A DNA stretch of 64,000 nt from Rhodanobacter denitrificans (GCF_000230695.2 NC_020541.1:3534001-3598000), one strand, 5' to 3'; positions 1 through 9,812 are shown, numbered from the stretch's first letter. Made by a program: numbers and translations. Notes: a model not told the origin generated them from the letters alone.

Positions 1-957
1 CAACGGATTGGCGACGACGCAGGGCACGCCGAGCTGCTCTTCCAGCATCTGGCCGAGCCCCTCGATCGAGGCACAACCGCCGGCCAGCACCACCTGGTCG
101 ACCTTGCTGTACTCGCTGCCGGCAAAGAAGAACTGCAGCAGCCGGCTGATCTGCTGGATCAGCGATTCCTTGAACGGCTCCAGCGCCTCGGTCTCGTAGG
201 ACTCGGGCAGGCCGCCCTTGCGCTTGGCGCGGCCGGCTTCCTCGTAGGACAGCCCGAAGCGACGCATGATCTCGTCGGTCAGCTGCTTGCCGCCGAACAC
301 CTGTTCGCGCGAGTAGATCGTGCGCTGGTTGCGCAGCACCGACAGCGTGGTCATGGTGGCACCGATGTCGACCACCGCCACCAACGCGTCACGGCCCACG
401 TTGAGCTGGTCGGCGATCATCGCGAAAGCGTTCTCCATCGCGAACGCCTCGACGTCGATCACCGCGGCGGTGAGCCCGCCCAGGTCCAGCGCGGCCACGC
501 GCATGTCGACGTTCTCGGTGCGCGAGGCGGCCAGCAGCACGTTGTTCATGTCGGGGTTGTCGCGGACCGGACCGAGCACCTCGTAGTCGAGGCTGACCTC
601 GTCGATCGGGTACGGAATGTACTGGTTCGCCTCGACCTGGATCTGGCCTTCCAGGTCGTCATCGGAAAGATCGCCGGTCATCGGAATGATGCGCGTGATC
701 ACGGCCGACCCGGCCACCGCGGCGGCGGCGTGCTTGAGCTTGGAGCCCGAGCGTGCCAGCGCGCGGCGGATCGCATCGCCCACCGCCTCGATCTCGACGA
801 TGTTCTTTTCGACCACGGCGTTCGGCGGCAACGGCTCGACCGCGTAATGCTCAACGCGATAACGGCCGCCCGCCTGACTTAACTGCAGCAGCTTGACGGC
901 AGTCGAACTGATGTCGACACCAATCAGCGCCGGCTTCTTCGGTGTAAAGAGCCCCAC
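1..957 (-). CDS. pilM: Type IV pilus inner-membrane platform protein PilM (3' end outside window)
   Basis: Actin-like ATPase that sits on the cytoplasmic face of the inner membrane and binds the N-terminus of PilN in the type IV pilus alignment complex. The N-terminus begins MGLFTPKK and is followed by the phosphate-binding motif GVDISSTAVKLLQL; a second one, VVDIGATMTTLSVL, lies mid-protein, and the adenosine motif VLAGGCASIEGL lies near the left edge. The start is a GTG at 957, because the conserved N-terminus begins there. The window holds 319 codons of an expected 354 or so; the rest, and presumably pilNOPQ, lie to the left. It is divergent from mrcA, a neighbour it also has in Pseudomonas and Xanthomonas. 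Confidence 0.95.
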   Translation of the reverse strand, partial: MGLFTPKKPALIGVDISSTAVKLLQLSQAGGRYRVEHYAVEPLPPNAVVEKNIVEIEAVGDAIRRALARSGSKLKHAAAAVAGSAVITRIIPMTGDLSDDDLEGQIQVEANQYIPYPIDEVSLDYEVLGPVRDNPDMNNVLLAASRTENVDMRVAALDLGGLTAAVIDVEAFAMENAFAMIADQLNVGRDALVAVVDIGATMTTLSVLRNQRTIYSREQVFGGKQLTDEIMRRFGLSYEEAGRAKRKGGLPESYETEALEPFKESLIQQISRLLQFFFAGSEYSKVDQVVLAGGCASIEGLGQMLEEQLGVPCVVANPL

Positions 958-1016
958 GGTGTTTCCCCCTTGCCGCTGACGCCCGTAGCCAGAATCCTGG
1001 CGGGGTACGCAGTGGC

Positions 1017-1045
1017 ATTAAATCGAAAAAATAACGCAATAGCAA
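1017..1045 (-). promoter_or_regulatory. Candidate sigma70 promoter of pilM
   Basis: Read on the minus strand there is TTGCTA, a 17-base spacer and TTTAAT, about 60 bases upstream of the pilM start. It lies in the 272-base region shared with divergent mrcA. On the plus strand the best mrcA -10 element is TATACT at 1186-1191, but its -35 is weak. Confidence 0.5.
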
Positions 1046-1229
1046 CGGTCTACGGGAACTTTCTCAAGTAATTGGCGTGATCCTCGCCACATTTGGGGGA
1101 ACCCCGCCCTTGGCTCGACCCTTGCTTTGCGGACCGGCCTTTGCAATTGCTCGACCGCGCCTCATGCCGGGAATACTCCTACATCTATACTCTGTCATGT
1201 TTTGACTCAGGTCTCGCTATCCCCACACC

Positions 1230-3758
1230 ATGCAAATTTTCAAACGCTTGCTGCGCTGGGCTCTGGTCCTGGCCTTTTCCGGTTTGCTCCTGGCAGTTGT
1301 CGCGGTAGGTGTGGCGTATTGGCTGATCGCCCCGAGGCTCCCCTCGGTGGCCGAACTGAAGAACTACCCGATGCAGGTGCCGCTGCGCGTGCTGAGCGCC
1401 GACGGCAAGCTGATCGCCAGCTTCGGCGAGACCCGGCGCATCCCGGTGGATATCGGGAACGTGCCGGACCGGCTCAAGCACGCCGTGCTGTCGGCCGAGG
1501 ACGCGGACTTCTACCACCACCCCGGCGTGGACTGGCACGGCATCGCGCGCGCCGGCTGGCATGTGCTGGTAACCGGCGGCGACAAGGGCCCCGGCGGCTC
1601 CACCATCACCCAGCAGGTGGCCCGCAACTTCTTCCTGAGCCCCGAAAAACTGTATTCGCGCAAGCTCACCGAGATCTTCATCGCGCTGCGCATCGAGCAT
1701 GAGCTGAGCAAGGACCAGATCCTCGAGCTGTATCTCAACAAGATGTTCCTCGGCCACCGCTCCTACGGCGTGGCCGCGGCGGCCGAGTATTACTACGGCA
1801 AGACGCTGGACCAGCTGACCGTGGCCGAATGCGCACTGATCGCCTCGACCTTCCAGCTGCCCTCGGCGGTCAATCCGATCAACAGCCCGAAGCGGGCGAT
1901 GGCCCGGCGCAACTGGGTACTGGGCGAAATGCTGCGCCACGACTACATCACCCGGGCCGTGTACGAACAGGCGATCGCCGAGCCGAACCATGCCTACCCG
2001 CACGAGCAGCCGATCGAGGTGGATGCCCCTTACCTGGCCGAGATGGTGCGCCGGCAGGTGCTCGACCGCTTCGGCAACGATGCGCTGACCGAGGGTTACG
2101 TGGTCAGGACCACGCTGCAGAGCAGCCGCCAGCAAGCCGCCGTGGAAGCACTGCGCGACGGGCTGGTCGCCTATGACCGCCGGCACGGCTGGCGCGGACC
2201 GGAGGCCCACCAGGACCTGCCGGCCGGCGCCGGCGAGGCGGACCTCGACGGCCTGCTGTCCGCCTACGCCAGCGTCTCCGGCATGCAGCCGGGCGTCGTC
2301 ACCGCCAGCGACGCGAAGCAGGCCACGGTCTACCTGTCCAGCCGCGAGAGCGTCATCCTCGACCTGGCCGCCGTCAGCTGGGCGCGTCCGCACATCAGCG
2401 ACGACCGTGTCGGCGCGGCGCCGACCCGCGTCGACGGCGTGCTCAAGCGCGGCGACATCATCCGGCTGGCGCGCGACGACAAGGGCGAGTGGCAGCTGGC
2501 GCAGATCCCCGAGGCGCAGGCCGCGCTAGCCTCGATCGCGCCGGAGGACGGCTCGATCCAGGCGCTGGTGGGCGGCTTCAACTTCGTGCGCAGCAAGTTC
2601 AACCGGGCCGTGATGGCGGCGCGCCAGCCCGGCTCCAGCTTCAAGCCCTACCTGTACTCGGCAGCGTTCGAGCGCGGCTTCACCCCGGCCTCGATCATCA
2701 ACGATGCGCCGCTCGCCCTGCCCGACCCCTCGCGCCCGAACGGCATCTGGACGCCCTCCAACGACGACGACAAGTTCGCCGGGCCGATGCGCCTGCGCGA
2801 AGCGCTGGTGCAGTCGAAGAACCTGGTCTCGGTGCGCCTGCTCGATGCCGTCGGCGTGCGCTACATGCGCGAGTACGCCACCCGTTTCGGCTTCTCGCAG
2901 GACGCGATGCCGGCCAACCTGTCGATGGCGCTGGGCACCGCCTCGGTGTCACCGATGGGCATGGCGCGCGGCTACGCGGTGTTCGCCAACGGCGGCTACC
3001 TGGTCACGCCGTACTTCATCCACGAAATCGACGACCGCACCGGCCAGGCGGTCTACGTGGCCAACCCCGCGCGCGCCTGCCGCAACTGCCAGGAGCGCCT
3101 GCTCGACACGCAGCCGCCCGGGCCGCCACCGGCCGGAATGAATCCCACACCGGCCAACAACCTCGCCAGCACCTCGTCTGCGGCACCCGCTGAATCCAGC
3201 AGCATCGATGGCGTCGGCGACGCGGTACTGCCTGCCGACGCGCACGGCGACGGCGCGCACCCGCCGGTGCTCGCGCCGCACGTGATCGAGGCGCGCAACG
3301 ACTACCTGGTGACCTCGCTGATGAAGGACGTGATCCTGCGTGGCACCGGCTCGGCCGCACGCGCGCTGGGTCGCGACGATCTGGCCGGCAAGACCGGCTC
3401 CACCAACGACCACCGCGACGCCTGGTTCGTCGGTTTCGACGGCGAGCTGTCGACCGCCGTGTGGGTGGGCTTCGACAACTACAACTCGCTCGGCCGCGGC
3501 GAGTTCGGCGCCAGGGCCGCGCTGCCGATCTGGATGTCCTACATGGGCAGTGTGCTGAAGGGACAGCCGTCGAGCACGTTGCCGATGCCGCCGGGAATCA
3601 GTACGGTATGGATCAACCGCGACAGCGGCCTGCCCGCCTCGTCGGACGATCCGGACGGCATCAACGAGATGTTCAAGGTGGAAGACGTCGACCGGCTGCG
3701 CAGCCAGGCCGCCCAGCAGAAGGAACAGGACCAGCAGCACGCCTACGACATCTTCTGA
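1230..3758 (+). CDS. mrcA: Penicillin-binding protein 1A (bifunctional peptidoglycan synthase)
   Basis: Class A PBP that polymerises lipid II and cross-links peptidoglycan in the periplasm, anchored by one N-terminal membrane segment (about residues 7-32). The glycosyltransferase domain shows the EDADFYHHPGVD motif (catalytic Glu90), then GGSTITQQVARN and KDQILELYLN. The transpeptidase domain has all three active-site motifs: SSFK at 469-472 (catalytic Ser469), SKN at 529-531 and KTGS at 721-724. At 842 aa the length is normal for PBP1A. A Pro/Ala/Ser-rich stretch at about 630-680, just before the KTG segment, looks like a lineage-specific insert. Also called ponA. Confidence 0.97.
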   Translation: MQIFKRLLRWALVLAFSGLLLAVVAVGVAYWLIAPRLPSVAELKNYPMQVPLRVLSADGKLIASFGETRRIPVDIGNVPDRLKHAVLSAEDADFYHHPGVDWHGIARAGWHVLVTGGDKGPGGSTITQQVARNFFLSPEKLYSRKLTEIFIALRIEHELSKDQILELYLNKMFLGHRSYGVAAAAEYYYGKTLDQLTVAECALIASTFQLPSAVNPINSPKRAMARRNWVLGEMLRHDYITRAVYEQAIAEPNHAYPHEQPIEVDAPYLAEMVRRQVLDRFGNDALTEGYVVRTTLQSSRQQAAVEALRDGLVAYDRRHGWRGPEAHQDLPAGAGEADLDGLLSAYASVSGMQPGVVTASDAKQATVYLSSRESVILDLAAVSWARPHISDDRVGAAPTRVDGVLKRGDIIRLARDDKGEWQLAQIPEAQAALASIAPEDGSIQALVGGFNFVRSKFNRAVMAARQPGSSFKPYLYSAAFERGFTPASIINDAPLALPDPSRPNGIWTPSNDDDKFAGPMRLREALVQSKNLVSVRLLDAVGVRYMREYATRFGFSQDAMPANLSMALGTASVSPMGMARGYAVFANGGYLVTPYFIHEIDDRTGQAVYVANPARACRNCQERLLDTQPPGPPPAGMNPTPANNLASTSSAAPAESSSIDGVGDAVLPADAHGDGAHPPVLAPHVIEARNDYLVTSLMKDVILRGTGSAARALGRDDLAGKTGSTNDHRDAWFVGFDGELSTAVWVGFDNYNSLGRGEFGARAALPIWMSYMGSVLKGQPSSTLPMPPGISTVWINRDSGLPASSDDPDGINEMFKVEDVDRLRSQAAQQKEQDQQHAYDIF

Positions 3759-3819
3759 GCCTTCGACGCGGCTTCCGGCAAGAGGAAGCTGCCGGTTACC
3801 GATCGATGAGGAGCGCGCC

Positions 3820-4491
3820 ATGTCCCGAGGCGACCACCACCGCATCCACGCGCACGACCGCCTGCAGCGCAACCGCCTGCGGGTCGCCCAGGAAGCCGCA
3901 AGGCTGATGAGCGAACACGGCATCCGCGACTTCCACCACGCCAAGCTGAAGGCCGCCGAGCGGCTGGGCATCCTCGACAACCAAGCGCTGCCGCGCAACC
4001 TGGAGGTCGAGCAGGCCTTGCGCGAACACCAGCGCCTGTTCCTCGCCGACAGCCAGCCGCAACTGCTGCGCCAGCGCCGCGAGGCGGCGGTCGAGGCGAT
4101 GCGTTTCCTGGCCGCGTTCGAGCCGCGCCTGGTCGGCAGCGTGCTCGAAGGCACCGCCGACGCGCATTCGGCGGTCTGCCTGCATGTGTACAGCGACGAC
4201 CCGGAGGCGGTCACGCTGTACCTGCGCGAGCGCGGCGTGCCGATCGAGACCCAGGTGCGCCGGCTGCGCTACAGCCGCGACGAGCAGCCCGAATATCCGG
4301 TGCTGCTGTTTGCCGCCGACGAGCTGCCGTTCGACCTCACCGTGCTGCCGCGCGATGCGCTGCGCCAGGCCCCGCTGGACCGCGCCGACGACCGGCCGAT
4401 GCGGCGCGCCTCGCTGGCACAGGTGGAAATGCTGCTCGACGAGGACGTCGACGATACCTTCGAGCAGCGGCTCAGCGCAGCCTTGCGCTGA
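3820..4491 (+). CDS. Conserved hypothetical protein, possibly nucleotidyltransferase-like
   Basis: A 223-aa soluble protein with no signal peptide or membrane segment and a clear ribosome site (GAGGAG) eight bases before the ATG. The first 110 residues are helical and rich in Arg/Glu/Leu. The rest looks alpha/beta, with a GSVLEGTADAHS segment and a PFDLTVLP segment. The Gly-Ser and spaced acidic residues faintly recall a nucleotidyltransferase fold, but I cannot assign a reaction. It follows mrcA by 61 bases on the same strand, so co-transcription is likely, and it ends at a strong terminator shared with gltA. Confidence 0.8.
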   Translation: MSRGDHHRIHAHDRLQRNRLRVAQEAARLMSEHGIRDFHHAKLKAAERLGILDNQALPRNLEVEQALREHQRLFLADSQPQLLRQRREAAVEAMRFLAAFEPRLVGSVLEGTADAHSAVCLHVYSDDPEAVTLYLRERGVPIETQVRRLRYSRDEQPEYPVLLFAADELPFDLTVLPRDALRQAPLDRADDRPMRRASLAQVEMLLDEDVDDTFEQRLSAALR

Positions 4492-4511
4492 GCCGGCCCG
4501 GCTTGCTGCAC

Positions 4512-4544
4512 AAAAAAGCCCCGGCTGAGGCCGGGGCTTTTTGT
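4512..4544. terminator. Bidirectional intrinsic terminator between mrcA unit and gltA
   Basis: Perfect 8-bp stem GCCCCGGC/GCCGGGGC with a TGAG loop, flanked by A6 on the left and T5 on the right, so it can work in both directions for these convergent transcripts. Confidence 0.9.
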
Positions 4545-4561
4545 TGGCACGGCGCGGGCGA

Positions 4562-5857
4562 TCAGCGCTTGGCGGTCGGCACGTAGTTGCGCACGTCGGC
4601 GCCGGTATAGACCTGGCGCGGGCGACCGATGCGCGATCCGGGCGTTTCGTGCTGCTCGATCCAGTGCGCGATCCAGCCGGCAGTGCGCGCGATCGCGAAC
4701 ATCACGGTGAACATCTCGGTGGGAATGCCCAGCGCCTTGTAGATGATGCCGGAATAGAAGTCGACGTTCGGGTACAGCTTGCGCTCGACGAAGTACTCGT
4801 CCTTCAGCGCCGCCTCCTCCAGCTTCATCGCCACGTCCAGCAGCGGGTCGTTGACGCCCAGCTCGGCCAGCACCTTGTGGCACATTTCGCGGATGATCTT
4901 CGCGCGCGGATCGAAGTTTTTGTACACGCGATGGCCGAAGCCCATCAGGCGGAAGCTGTCGTTCTTGTCCTTCGCGCGCAGGATCGCCGACTCGACGTTG
5001 TCCGGCGTGCCGATCTCCTGCAGCTGCTTGAGCACGGCCTCGTTGGCGCCGCCATGCGCGGGGCCCCACAGCGCGGTGATGCCGGCGGCGATCGACGCGT
5101 ACGGGTTCGCGCCGGTGGAGCCGACCAGGCGCACGGTCGAGGTGGACGCGTTCTGCTCGTGGTCGGCGTGCAGGATGAACAGCAGGTCCAGCGCCTTGGC
5201 CGCGACCGGGTTCATCTGCAGCGGCTCGCTAGGCACCTCGAACATCATGTGCAGGAAGCGGTCGACGTATTCCAGGTTGTTGCGCGGATAGCGCATCGGC
5301 CAGCCGATCGAGTAGCGGTAGCAGGCGGCGGCGATCGTCGGCATCTTGGCGATCAGGCGGATCGCGGCAAGCTTGCGGTCGGCCGGGTCGTCCACGTTGA
5401 GGTCGTCGTGGTAGAACGCCGACAGCGACGCCACCGCGGCGGCCAGCATCGCCATCGGATGCGCGTCGTGGTGGAAGCCCTGGAAGAAGTTCTTCAGCGA
5501 CTCGTGCAACATCGTGTGGTGCGCGACGTCGTGTTCGAACGTGGCGAACTCGGCCGGCTTCGGCAGCTCGCCATTGAGCAGCAGGTAGGCCACCTCGAGG
5601 AAGCTGGAGCTCTCCGCCAGCTGCTCGATCGGGTAGCCGCGATACAGCAGCACGCCCTGGTCGCCGTCGATGTAGGTGATCGCGCTCTTGGTGCTGGCGG
5701 TCGAGCCGAAGCCGGGGTCGTAGGTGAAGTGGCCGGTGTCCTTGTACAGCGTGGCGATGTCGATGCACGCCGGACCGAGCGTGCCGCTGACCAGCGGCAG
5801 TTCGCTGCTGCGCTTGCTCGACTCATCCACCAGCTTGACGGTCTTGGGATCGGACAC
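4562..5857 (-). CDS. gltA: Citrate synthase (type II)
   Basis: Condenses acetyl-CoA with oxaloacetate at the entry to the TCA cycle. At 431 aa it has the hexameric, proteobacterial type II length. The catalytic triad is visible: His268 in GPAHGG, His309 in GFGHRVYKN and Asp366 in NVDFYSG, matching E. coli 264/305/362 with a constant offset of four. The start is taken as GTG at 5857 because a perfect AGGAGG lies five bases upstream and the protein then begins MSDPKTVKL; a longer in-frame reading upstream has non-conserved sequence. It is monocistronic, ending at the terminator at 4512-4544. Confidence 0.97.
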   Translation of the reverse strand: MSDPKTVKLVDESSKRSSELPLVSGTLGPACIDIATLYKDTGHFTYDPGFGSTASTKSAITYIDGDQGVLLYRGYPIEQLAESSSFLEVAYLLLNGELPKPAEFATFEHDVAHHTMLHESLKNFFQGFHHDAHPMAMLAAAVASLSAFYHDDLNVDDPADRKLAAIRLIAKMPTIAAACYRYSIGWPMRYPRNNLEYVDRFLHMMFEVPSEPLQMNPVAAKALDLLFILHADHEQNASTSTVRLVGSTGANPYASIAAGITALWGPAHGGANEAVLKQLQEIGTPDNVESAILRAKDKNDSFRLMGFGHRVYKNFDPRAKIIREMCHKVLAELGVNDPLLDVAMKLEEAALKDEYFVERKLYPNVDFYSGIIYKALGIPTEMFTVMFAIARTAGWIAHWIEQHETPGSRIGRPRQVYTGADVRNYVPTAKR

Positions 5858-5991
5858 GGAAACCTCCTGACATGTGGGTCGTCGCCGCCGGCAACCGCAA
5901 GGGTGGCGCCGGCCGGCGAAGGAATGCTTGGGGCATGGCGTGCCGGGGAAACACGCGATGCGACCGGCGTCGCAACGCCAGTTCACCGACC

Positions 5992-6000
5992 ATTATCGCA
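5992..6000 (-). promoter_or_regulatory. Candidate extended -10 of the gltA promoter
   Basis: The minus strand reads TGCGATAAT, an extended -10 element, about 135 bases upstream of the gltA start. No good -35 is present at 16-18 bases, so the call is tentative. Confidence 0.35.
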
Positions 6001-6046
6001 CAAGGTCAGGTTTGCATTCGATGGCGAATGGTCGAATGGCAAACGC

Positions 6047-6083
6047 AAAAAGACACGGGGCAGGCCTGCGCCTGCCCCGTGTC
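6047..6083 (-). terminator. Intrinsic terminator of rpmE2
   Basis: 13-bp perfect stem (GACACGGGGCAGG and its complement) followed on the minus strand by TTTTT, 50 bases downstream of the rpmE2 stop. Confidence 0.9.
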
Positions 6084-6132
6084 CCGAACGGGATCCGCAC
6101 GACCGGCGCCAGGCGCCGGCCGTCGCCGTCAC

Positions 6133-6387
6133 TTATTCCTTGACCGAACCCGCGTAGCGGCGACGGAACTTGTCGACGCGGCCGCCGACGTCCAGCGTCT
6201 TCTGCTTGCCGGTGTAGAACGGGTGCGAATGGCTGGAGATATCCACCTTGATCAGCGGGTACTCATTGCCGTCTTCCCACTTGATGGTTTCCTTGCTGGA
6301 CATGGTCGACTTGGTCAGGAACGCGAAGTCGGACGACAGGTCCTGGAACACCACCGGGACGTAGTTCGGATGGATATCAGGCTTCAT
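6133..6387 (-). CDS. rpmE2: 50S ribosomal protein L31 type B (zinc-independent)
   Basis: 84-aa L31 beginning [16 protein letters not shown], a typical type B N-terminus. It has no cysteine, so the zinc-binding CxxC of the C+ form of L31 is missing. In other bacteria such C- paralogues replace the zinc form under zinc starvation and are often Zur-controlled; I see no obvious Zur box here. The ATG at 6387 fits the family start. It has its own terminator at 6047-6083. Confidence 0.95.
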   Translation of the reverse strand: MKPDIHPNYVPVVFQDLSSDFAFLTKSTMSSKETIKWEDGNEYPLIKVDISSHSHPFYTGKQKTLDVGGRVDKFRRRYAGSVKE

Positions 6388-6457
6388 GGCTGGCTCTAAA
6401 GCGGTGGTGAAAAGAGCGGCATTGTAACGAGGAAGCGGCTGTGCCCGCAAGTCCGCG

Positions 6458-7393
6458 TCAGCCCGGCACGCCCAGCGCACGCCGCACCATCGCGGCAAAG
6501 CGGATCTGGTCGACTTCCAGCACGATGTTCGCCCGGGCCGGCCAGCCCAAGCGTGCGCTCCAATCGACCACGGTGGCGCCGCGGGTCAGGCGACCGTCCA
6601 GTTCCACCGCCACCGCCCGGGTCTCGCGGCGGGTCACGATCGAGGGATCCAGCGCTACCGCCATCGCCAGCGCATCGGCGGCGATCACGCCACGGCGATC
6701 GTGCTTCGCGTTGTAGCGGCGCGCCGCGCCCATGATCTTGCCGAAGAACGCCGCGCGCCGGTCGCCGGCGGCCAGCCAGCGATCGAACTCGGCATCGTCG
6801 AACGCATGCCGCAGGGTGGCTTCCCAGTCGACCAGGTCGAACGCCGGGAACGCCTCGAACACCACGTGCGCCGCCTCCGGGTCGAAGCCGACGTTGAACT
6901 CGGCCGGTACCTTGCCGGTGTTGCCGTGGCCGGTGACCGCGCCGCCCATCACCACCAGCCGCGCCACCCGTCCGGGCAGGCCCGGGTCGAGCCGCAGCGC
7001 CAGCGCCAGGTTGGTCAGCGGGCCCAGCGCCACCAGGGTCAGCTCGCCCGGCCGTTCGTGGGTCAGCCGCAGCAGGGCCAGCGCGGCCGGCTCGTCGGCC
7101 AGCGCGGCGGCCGGCTCGGCAAAGCCGATATCGCCGAAGCCGTCCTGGCCATGCACGAACGCGGCATCCTCGTCCGCCGCGCGCACCAGCGGCGTGCTGC
7201 AGCCGGCGAACACCGGTGTGGCCGCGCCGGCCAGGTCAACCAGGGTGCGCGCGTTGCGCACGGTATGGCCCAGGCCCACGTTGCCGGCGGCGATGCTGAG
7301 GCCGGCGATATCGGCGTGGGCGTAGGCCATCAGGATGGCCAGCGCGTCGTCCACGCCGGGATCGGTGTCGATCAGGAGTTGCGGCTTGCTCAT
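6458..7393 (-). CDS. Inosine-uridine preferring nucleoside hydrolase family protein
   Basis: 311-aa calcium-dependent N-ribohydrolase that splits nucleosides to base and ribose. The family signature DTDPGVDDA sits at residues 9-17 and supplies the Ca2+-binding aspartates. A second conserved block, GPLTNLA, lies mid-protein, and the late conserved Asp is in AADALA. No signal peptide is seen, so it should be cytosolic and act in salvage. Substrate preference cannot be read from the sequence. Upstream lies an array of repeats rather than another gene. Confidence 0.92.
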   Translation of the reverse strand: MSKPQLLIDTDPGVDDALAILMAYAHADIAGLSIAAGNVGLGHTVRNARTLVDLAGAATPVFAGCSTPLVRAADEDAAFVHGQDGFGDIGFAEPAAALADEPAALALLRLTHERPGELTLVALGPLTNLALALRLDPGLPGRVARLVVMGGAVTGHGNTGKVPAEFNVGFDPEAAHVVFEAFPAFDLVDWEATLRHAFDDAEFDRWLAAGDRRAAFFGKIMGAARRYNAKHDRRGVIAADALAMAVALDPSIVTRRETRAVAVELDGRLTRGATVVDWSARLGWPARANIVLEVDQIRFAAMVRRALGVPG

Positions 7394-7411
7394 GGATGGA
7401 TAGTCGCAGGA

Positions 7412-7516
7412 ATTGAAAAGTGCGGCCAAGGATGGCCGCCCGTTTGATCTTCGCAATCAGGGATGATTGCAAAAACATTGAAAAGTGCGGCCAAGGATGG
7501 CCGCCCGTTTGATCTT
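7412..7516. repeat. 40-bp exact direct repeat with internal palindrome (two copies)
   Basis: Positions 7412-7451 and 7477-7516 are identical over 40 bases, 65 bases apart. Each contains the palindrome GCGGCCA-AGGA-TGGCCGC. A third, diverged copy in opposite orientation lies at 7517-7540. The array fills the gap between the nucleoside hydrolase and recG; no gene is seen in 7394-7615. Confidence 0.9.
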
Positions 7517-7610
7517 GCGGCCACCATCCTTGGCGGCCGCCCTTGGGGCCATCGCTGGCGCGATGTCAAAAATCGCTCCGGGCGATTTTTTCGCGATCAG
7601 GGATGATCGC
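7453..7610. repeat. Two hairpin repeats with compensatory stem changes
   Basis: 7453-7470 reads GCAATC-AGGGAT-GATTGC and 7593-7610 reads GCGATC-AGGGAT-GATCGC. The loops are identical, the stems differ by one base pair (A-T against G-C), and both are followed by AAAAA. Confidence 0.85.
7568..7591 (-). terminator. Intrinsic terminator downstream of recG
   Basis: Stem AAAAATCGC/GCGATTTTT with a 5-base loop, 25 bases past the recG stop. Its A/T-rich arms would let it work on either strand. It lies inside the repeat array. Confidence 0.65.
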
Positions 7611-7615
7611 AAAAA

Positions 7616-9730
7616 TCACGCATGTGCGTAGCGTGCTGCGCCGCCGATCCAGCGCTCGATCAATTGTGTGGTCTGCCGCGGGTGCTCCGCCAGCATGTGC
7701 TCCCCGACCTGCTGCACCGCCGGCAGCAGGTGCGCGTCGCGGGCGAGATCGGCGATACGGAAGCTGAGCTGGCCGGTCTGACGGGTGCCCAGCACCTCGC
7801 CGGGGCCGCGCAGTTCGAGATCCTTCTCGGCGATGCGGAAGCCGTCGTTGGTGTCGCGCATCACCTGCAGCCGCTCACGTGCCAGCTGGCCCAACGGCGG
7901 CTGGTACAGCAGCACGCAGTTCGACGCCACCGCACCGCGGCCGACCCGCCCGCGCAGCTGGTGCAATTGGGCCAGGCCGAGCCGTTCGCTGTTCTCGATC
8001 ACCATCAGGCTGGCGTTCGGCACGTCCACGCCCACCTCGATCACCGTGGTCGCCACCAGCACGGCCAGTTCGCCGGCCTTGAACGCGTCCATCACCGCCT
8101 GTTTTTCCTTCGGTTTCATGCGGCCGTGGATCAGGCCGACCCGGAAGCCGGCCAGCGCGGCGGACAACTCCACATGCGCCACCTCGGCCGCCTGCGCGCG
8201 CAGCTGCTCGGATTCCTCGATCAGCGTGCACACCCAGTACGCCTGGCGACCCTCGCCGCAAGCGGCATGGATGCGCTCGATCACCTCGCTGCGCCGCGCG
8301 TTGGAGATCGCGATGGTCTGCACCGGCGTGCGCCCGGGCGGCAGCTCGTCGATCGAGGACACGTCCAGGTCGGCATAGGCGCTCATCGCCAGCGTGCGCG
8401 GGATCGGCGTGGCGGTCAGCACCAGCTGGTGCGGCACCCGTTCGCCGTCCCTGCCCTTGTCGCGCAGCGCCAGCCGCTGCTGCACGCCGAAGCGGTGCTG
8501 CTCGTCGACGATCACCAGGCCGAGCCGCGCGAACGCCACGCCTTCCTGCATCAGCGCATGCGTGCCGACCACCACCGGCGCGCCGGCGGCCACCCGCGCC
8601 AATACCTGCTTGCGTGCCTTGCCGGTGACCTTGCCGGCCAGCCACTCCACCTCGATGCCGAGCGGCTGCAGCCAATGCCGGAAATTGTGCAGGTGCTGTT
8701 CGGCCAGCAGTTCGGTCGGTGCCATCAGCGCGACCTGGTGCCCCGATTCCACCGCCGCCAGCGCCGCCAGCGCGGCAACTACGGTCTTGCCGGATCCGAC
8801 ATCGCCCTGCACCAGCCGCAGCATTGGCTGCGGCCGGACCAGGTCGCGCGCCACCTCTTCGCCGACGCGCTGCTGGGCCGCAGTCAGCCGGAACGGCAAC
8901 CCCTGCAGCAGCAGCCGGCGCAACTCGCCCGTGCCGCCCAGTTCCGGCGCGCGCCGCCGCCGCACCGCCGCGCGCATGCGCTTCAGGCTCAGGTGCTGGG
9001 TCAACAGTTCCTCGAACGCCAGGCGCTGCTGCGCCGGATGCCGGCCCAGCATCAACTGGCCCAGATGCGCATCCGGCGGCGGACGGTGCACGTACAGCAA
9101 CGCGTCGCGCAACGAGGTGAGCCCGTGCTTCGCGCACAGCTCGGGCGGGATCAGCTCCAGTTGCGCCGCTGGCGGCAGCAGCGCCAGCGCCTTGCCGATC
9201 ACCCCGGCCAGCCGCTTCGGGCCGAGCCCCTCGGTGGTCGGATAGACCGGGCTGAGCGACTCGTCGACGGCGGCGACCGTCGCCCCGTCCAGGCGCCGAT
9301 AGTTCGGGTGCACCATCTCCAGGCCCTGCGCGGCATGGCGTACCTCGCCGTAGCAGAGCAATCGCGTGCCCGGCAGCAGCTGTTCGGCCTGTGCGCGGTT
9401 GAAGTGGAAGAAGCGCAGCAGCAGAGTCTGCCCACTGGCGTCGCCGATCGCCACCTTCAGCTGCGGGCGATAACGAAAGCCGCGCTCGACCGCCTCGACC
9501 ACACCCTCGACCTGCGCGCGATCGCCCGCGCGCAGGTCGGCGATCGTGCTGATCCGGGTCTTGTCCTCGTAGCGCAGCGGCAGGTGGAACCACAGGTCCT
9601 GCACCCGCTCCAGCCCGAGCCGCGCCAGTGACGCCACCAGCGCCGGTCCGACGCCCGGCAGCGCACCGACAGACGTGATGCCCGGGTCGGTACCGATAGC
9701 GGGAGCGGGACGAACGGGGCGGGTGGCCAT
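7616..9730 (-). CDS. recG: ATP-dependent DNA helicase RecG
   Basis: Branch-migration helicase that regresses stalled forks and processes Holliday junctions. The N-terminal wedge/OB region covers about residues 1-250. The helicase core has Walker A GDVGSGKT, the DEQH box in VDEQHRFG, TATPIPRTLA (motif III) and QLRGRVGR (motif VI). The C-terminus carries the family's LELRGPGEVLGTRQTG segment. The ATG at 9730 gives 704 aa, near the usual 690; an upstream start would add non-conserved residues. In many gammaproteobacteria recG belongs to the spoT cluster, as here, with ridA between them. Confidence 0.96.
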   Translation of the reverse strand: MATRPVRPAPAIGTDPGITSVGALPGVGPALVASLARLGLERVQDLWFHLPLRYEDKTRISTIADLRAGDRAQVEGVVEAVERGFRYRPQLKVAIGDASGQTLLLRFFHFNRAQAEQLLPGTRLLCYGEVRHAAQGLEMVHPNYRRLDGATVAAVDESLSPVYPTTEGLGPKRLAGVIGKALALLPPAAQLELIPPELCAKHGLTSLRDALLYVHRPPPDAHLGQLMLGRHPAQQRLAFEELLTQHLSLKRMRAAVRRRRAPELGGTGELRRLLLQGLPFRLTAAQQRVGEEVARDLVRPQPMLRLVQGDVGSGKTVVAALAALAAVESGHQVALMAPTELLAEQHLHNFRHWLQPLGIEVEWLAGKVTGKARKQVLARVAAGAPVVVGTHALMQEGVAFARLGLVIVDEQHRFGVQQRLALRDKGRDGERVPHQLVLTATPIPRTLAMSAYADLDVSSIDELPPGRTPVQTIAISNARRSEVIERIHAACGEGRQAYWVCTLIEESEQLRAQAAEVAHVELSAALAGFRVGLIHGRMKPKEKQAVMDAFKAGELAVLVATTVIEVGVDVPNASLMVIENSERLGLAQLHQLRGRVGRGAVASNCVLLYQPPLGQLARERLQVMRDTNDGFRIAEKDLELRGPGEVLGTRQTGQLSFRIADLARDAHLLPAVQQVGEHMLAEHPRQTTQLIERWIGGAARYAHA

Positions 9731-9812
9731 GGCCTGCAAGCCTAACCGAGCACCGTCTCCTGTCGTAAGCCGCACGCCGACAATGAGTGTCGGCGCCGGG
9801 CGCCGACCGGGT

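Noticed and set aside
1185..2393. 402-aa open frame opposite mrcA
   Set aside because: It is the antisense shadow of a high-GC gene: repetitive Arg/Gly/Ala/His/Gln composition, no family motif, and the plus strand encodes a full PBP1A.
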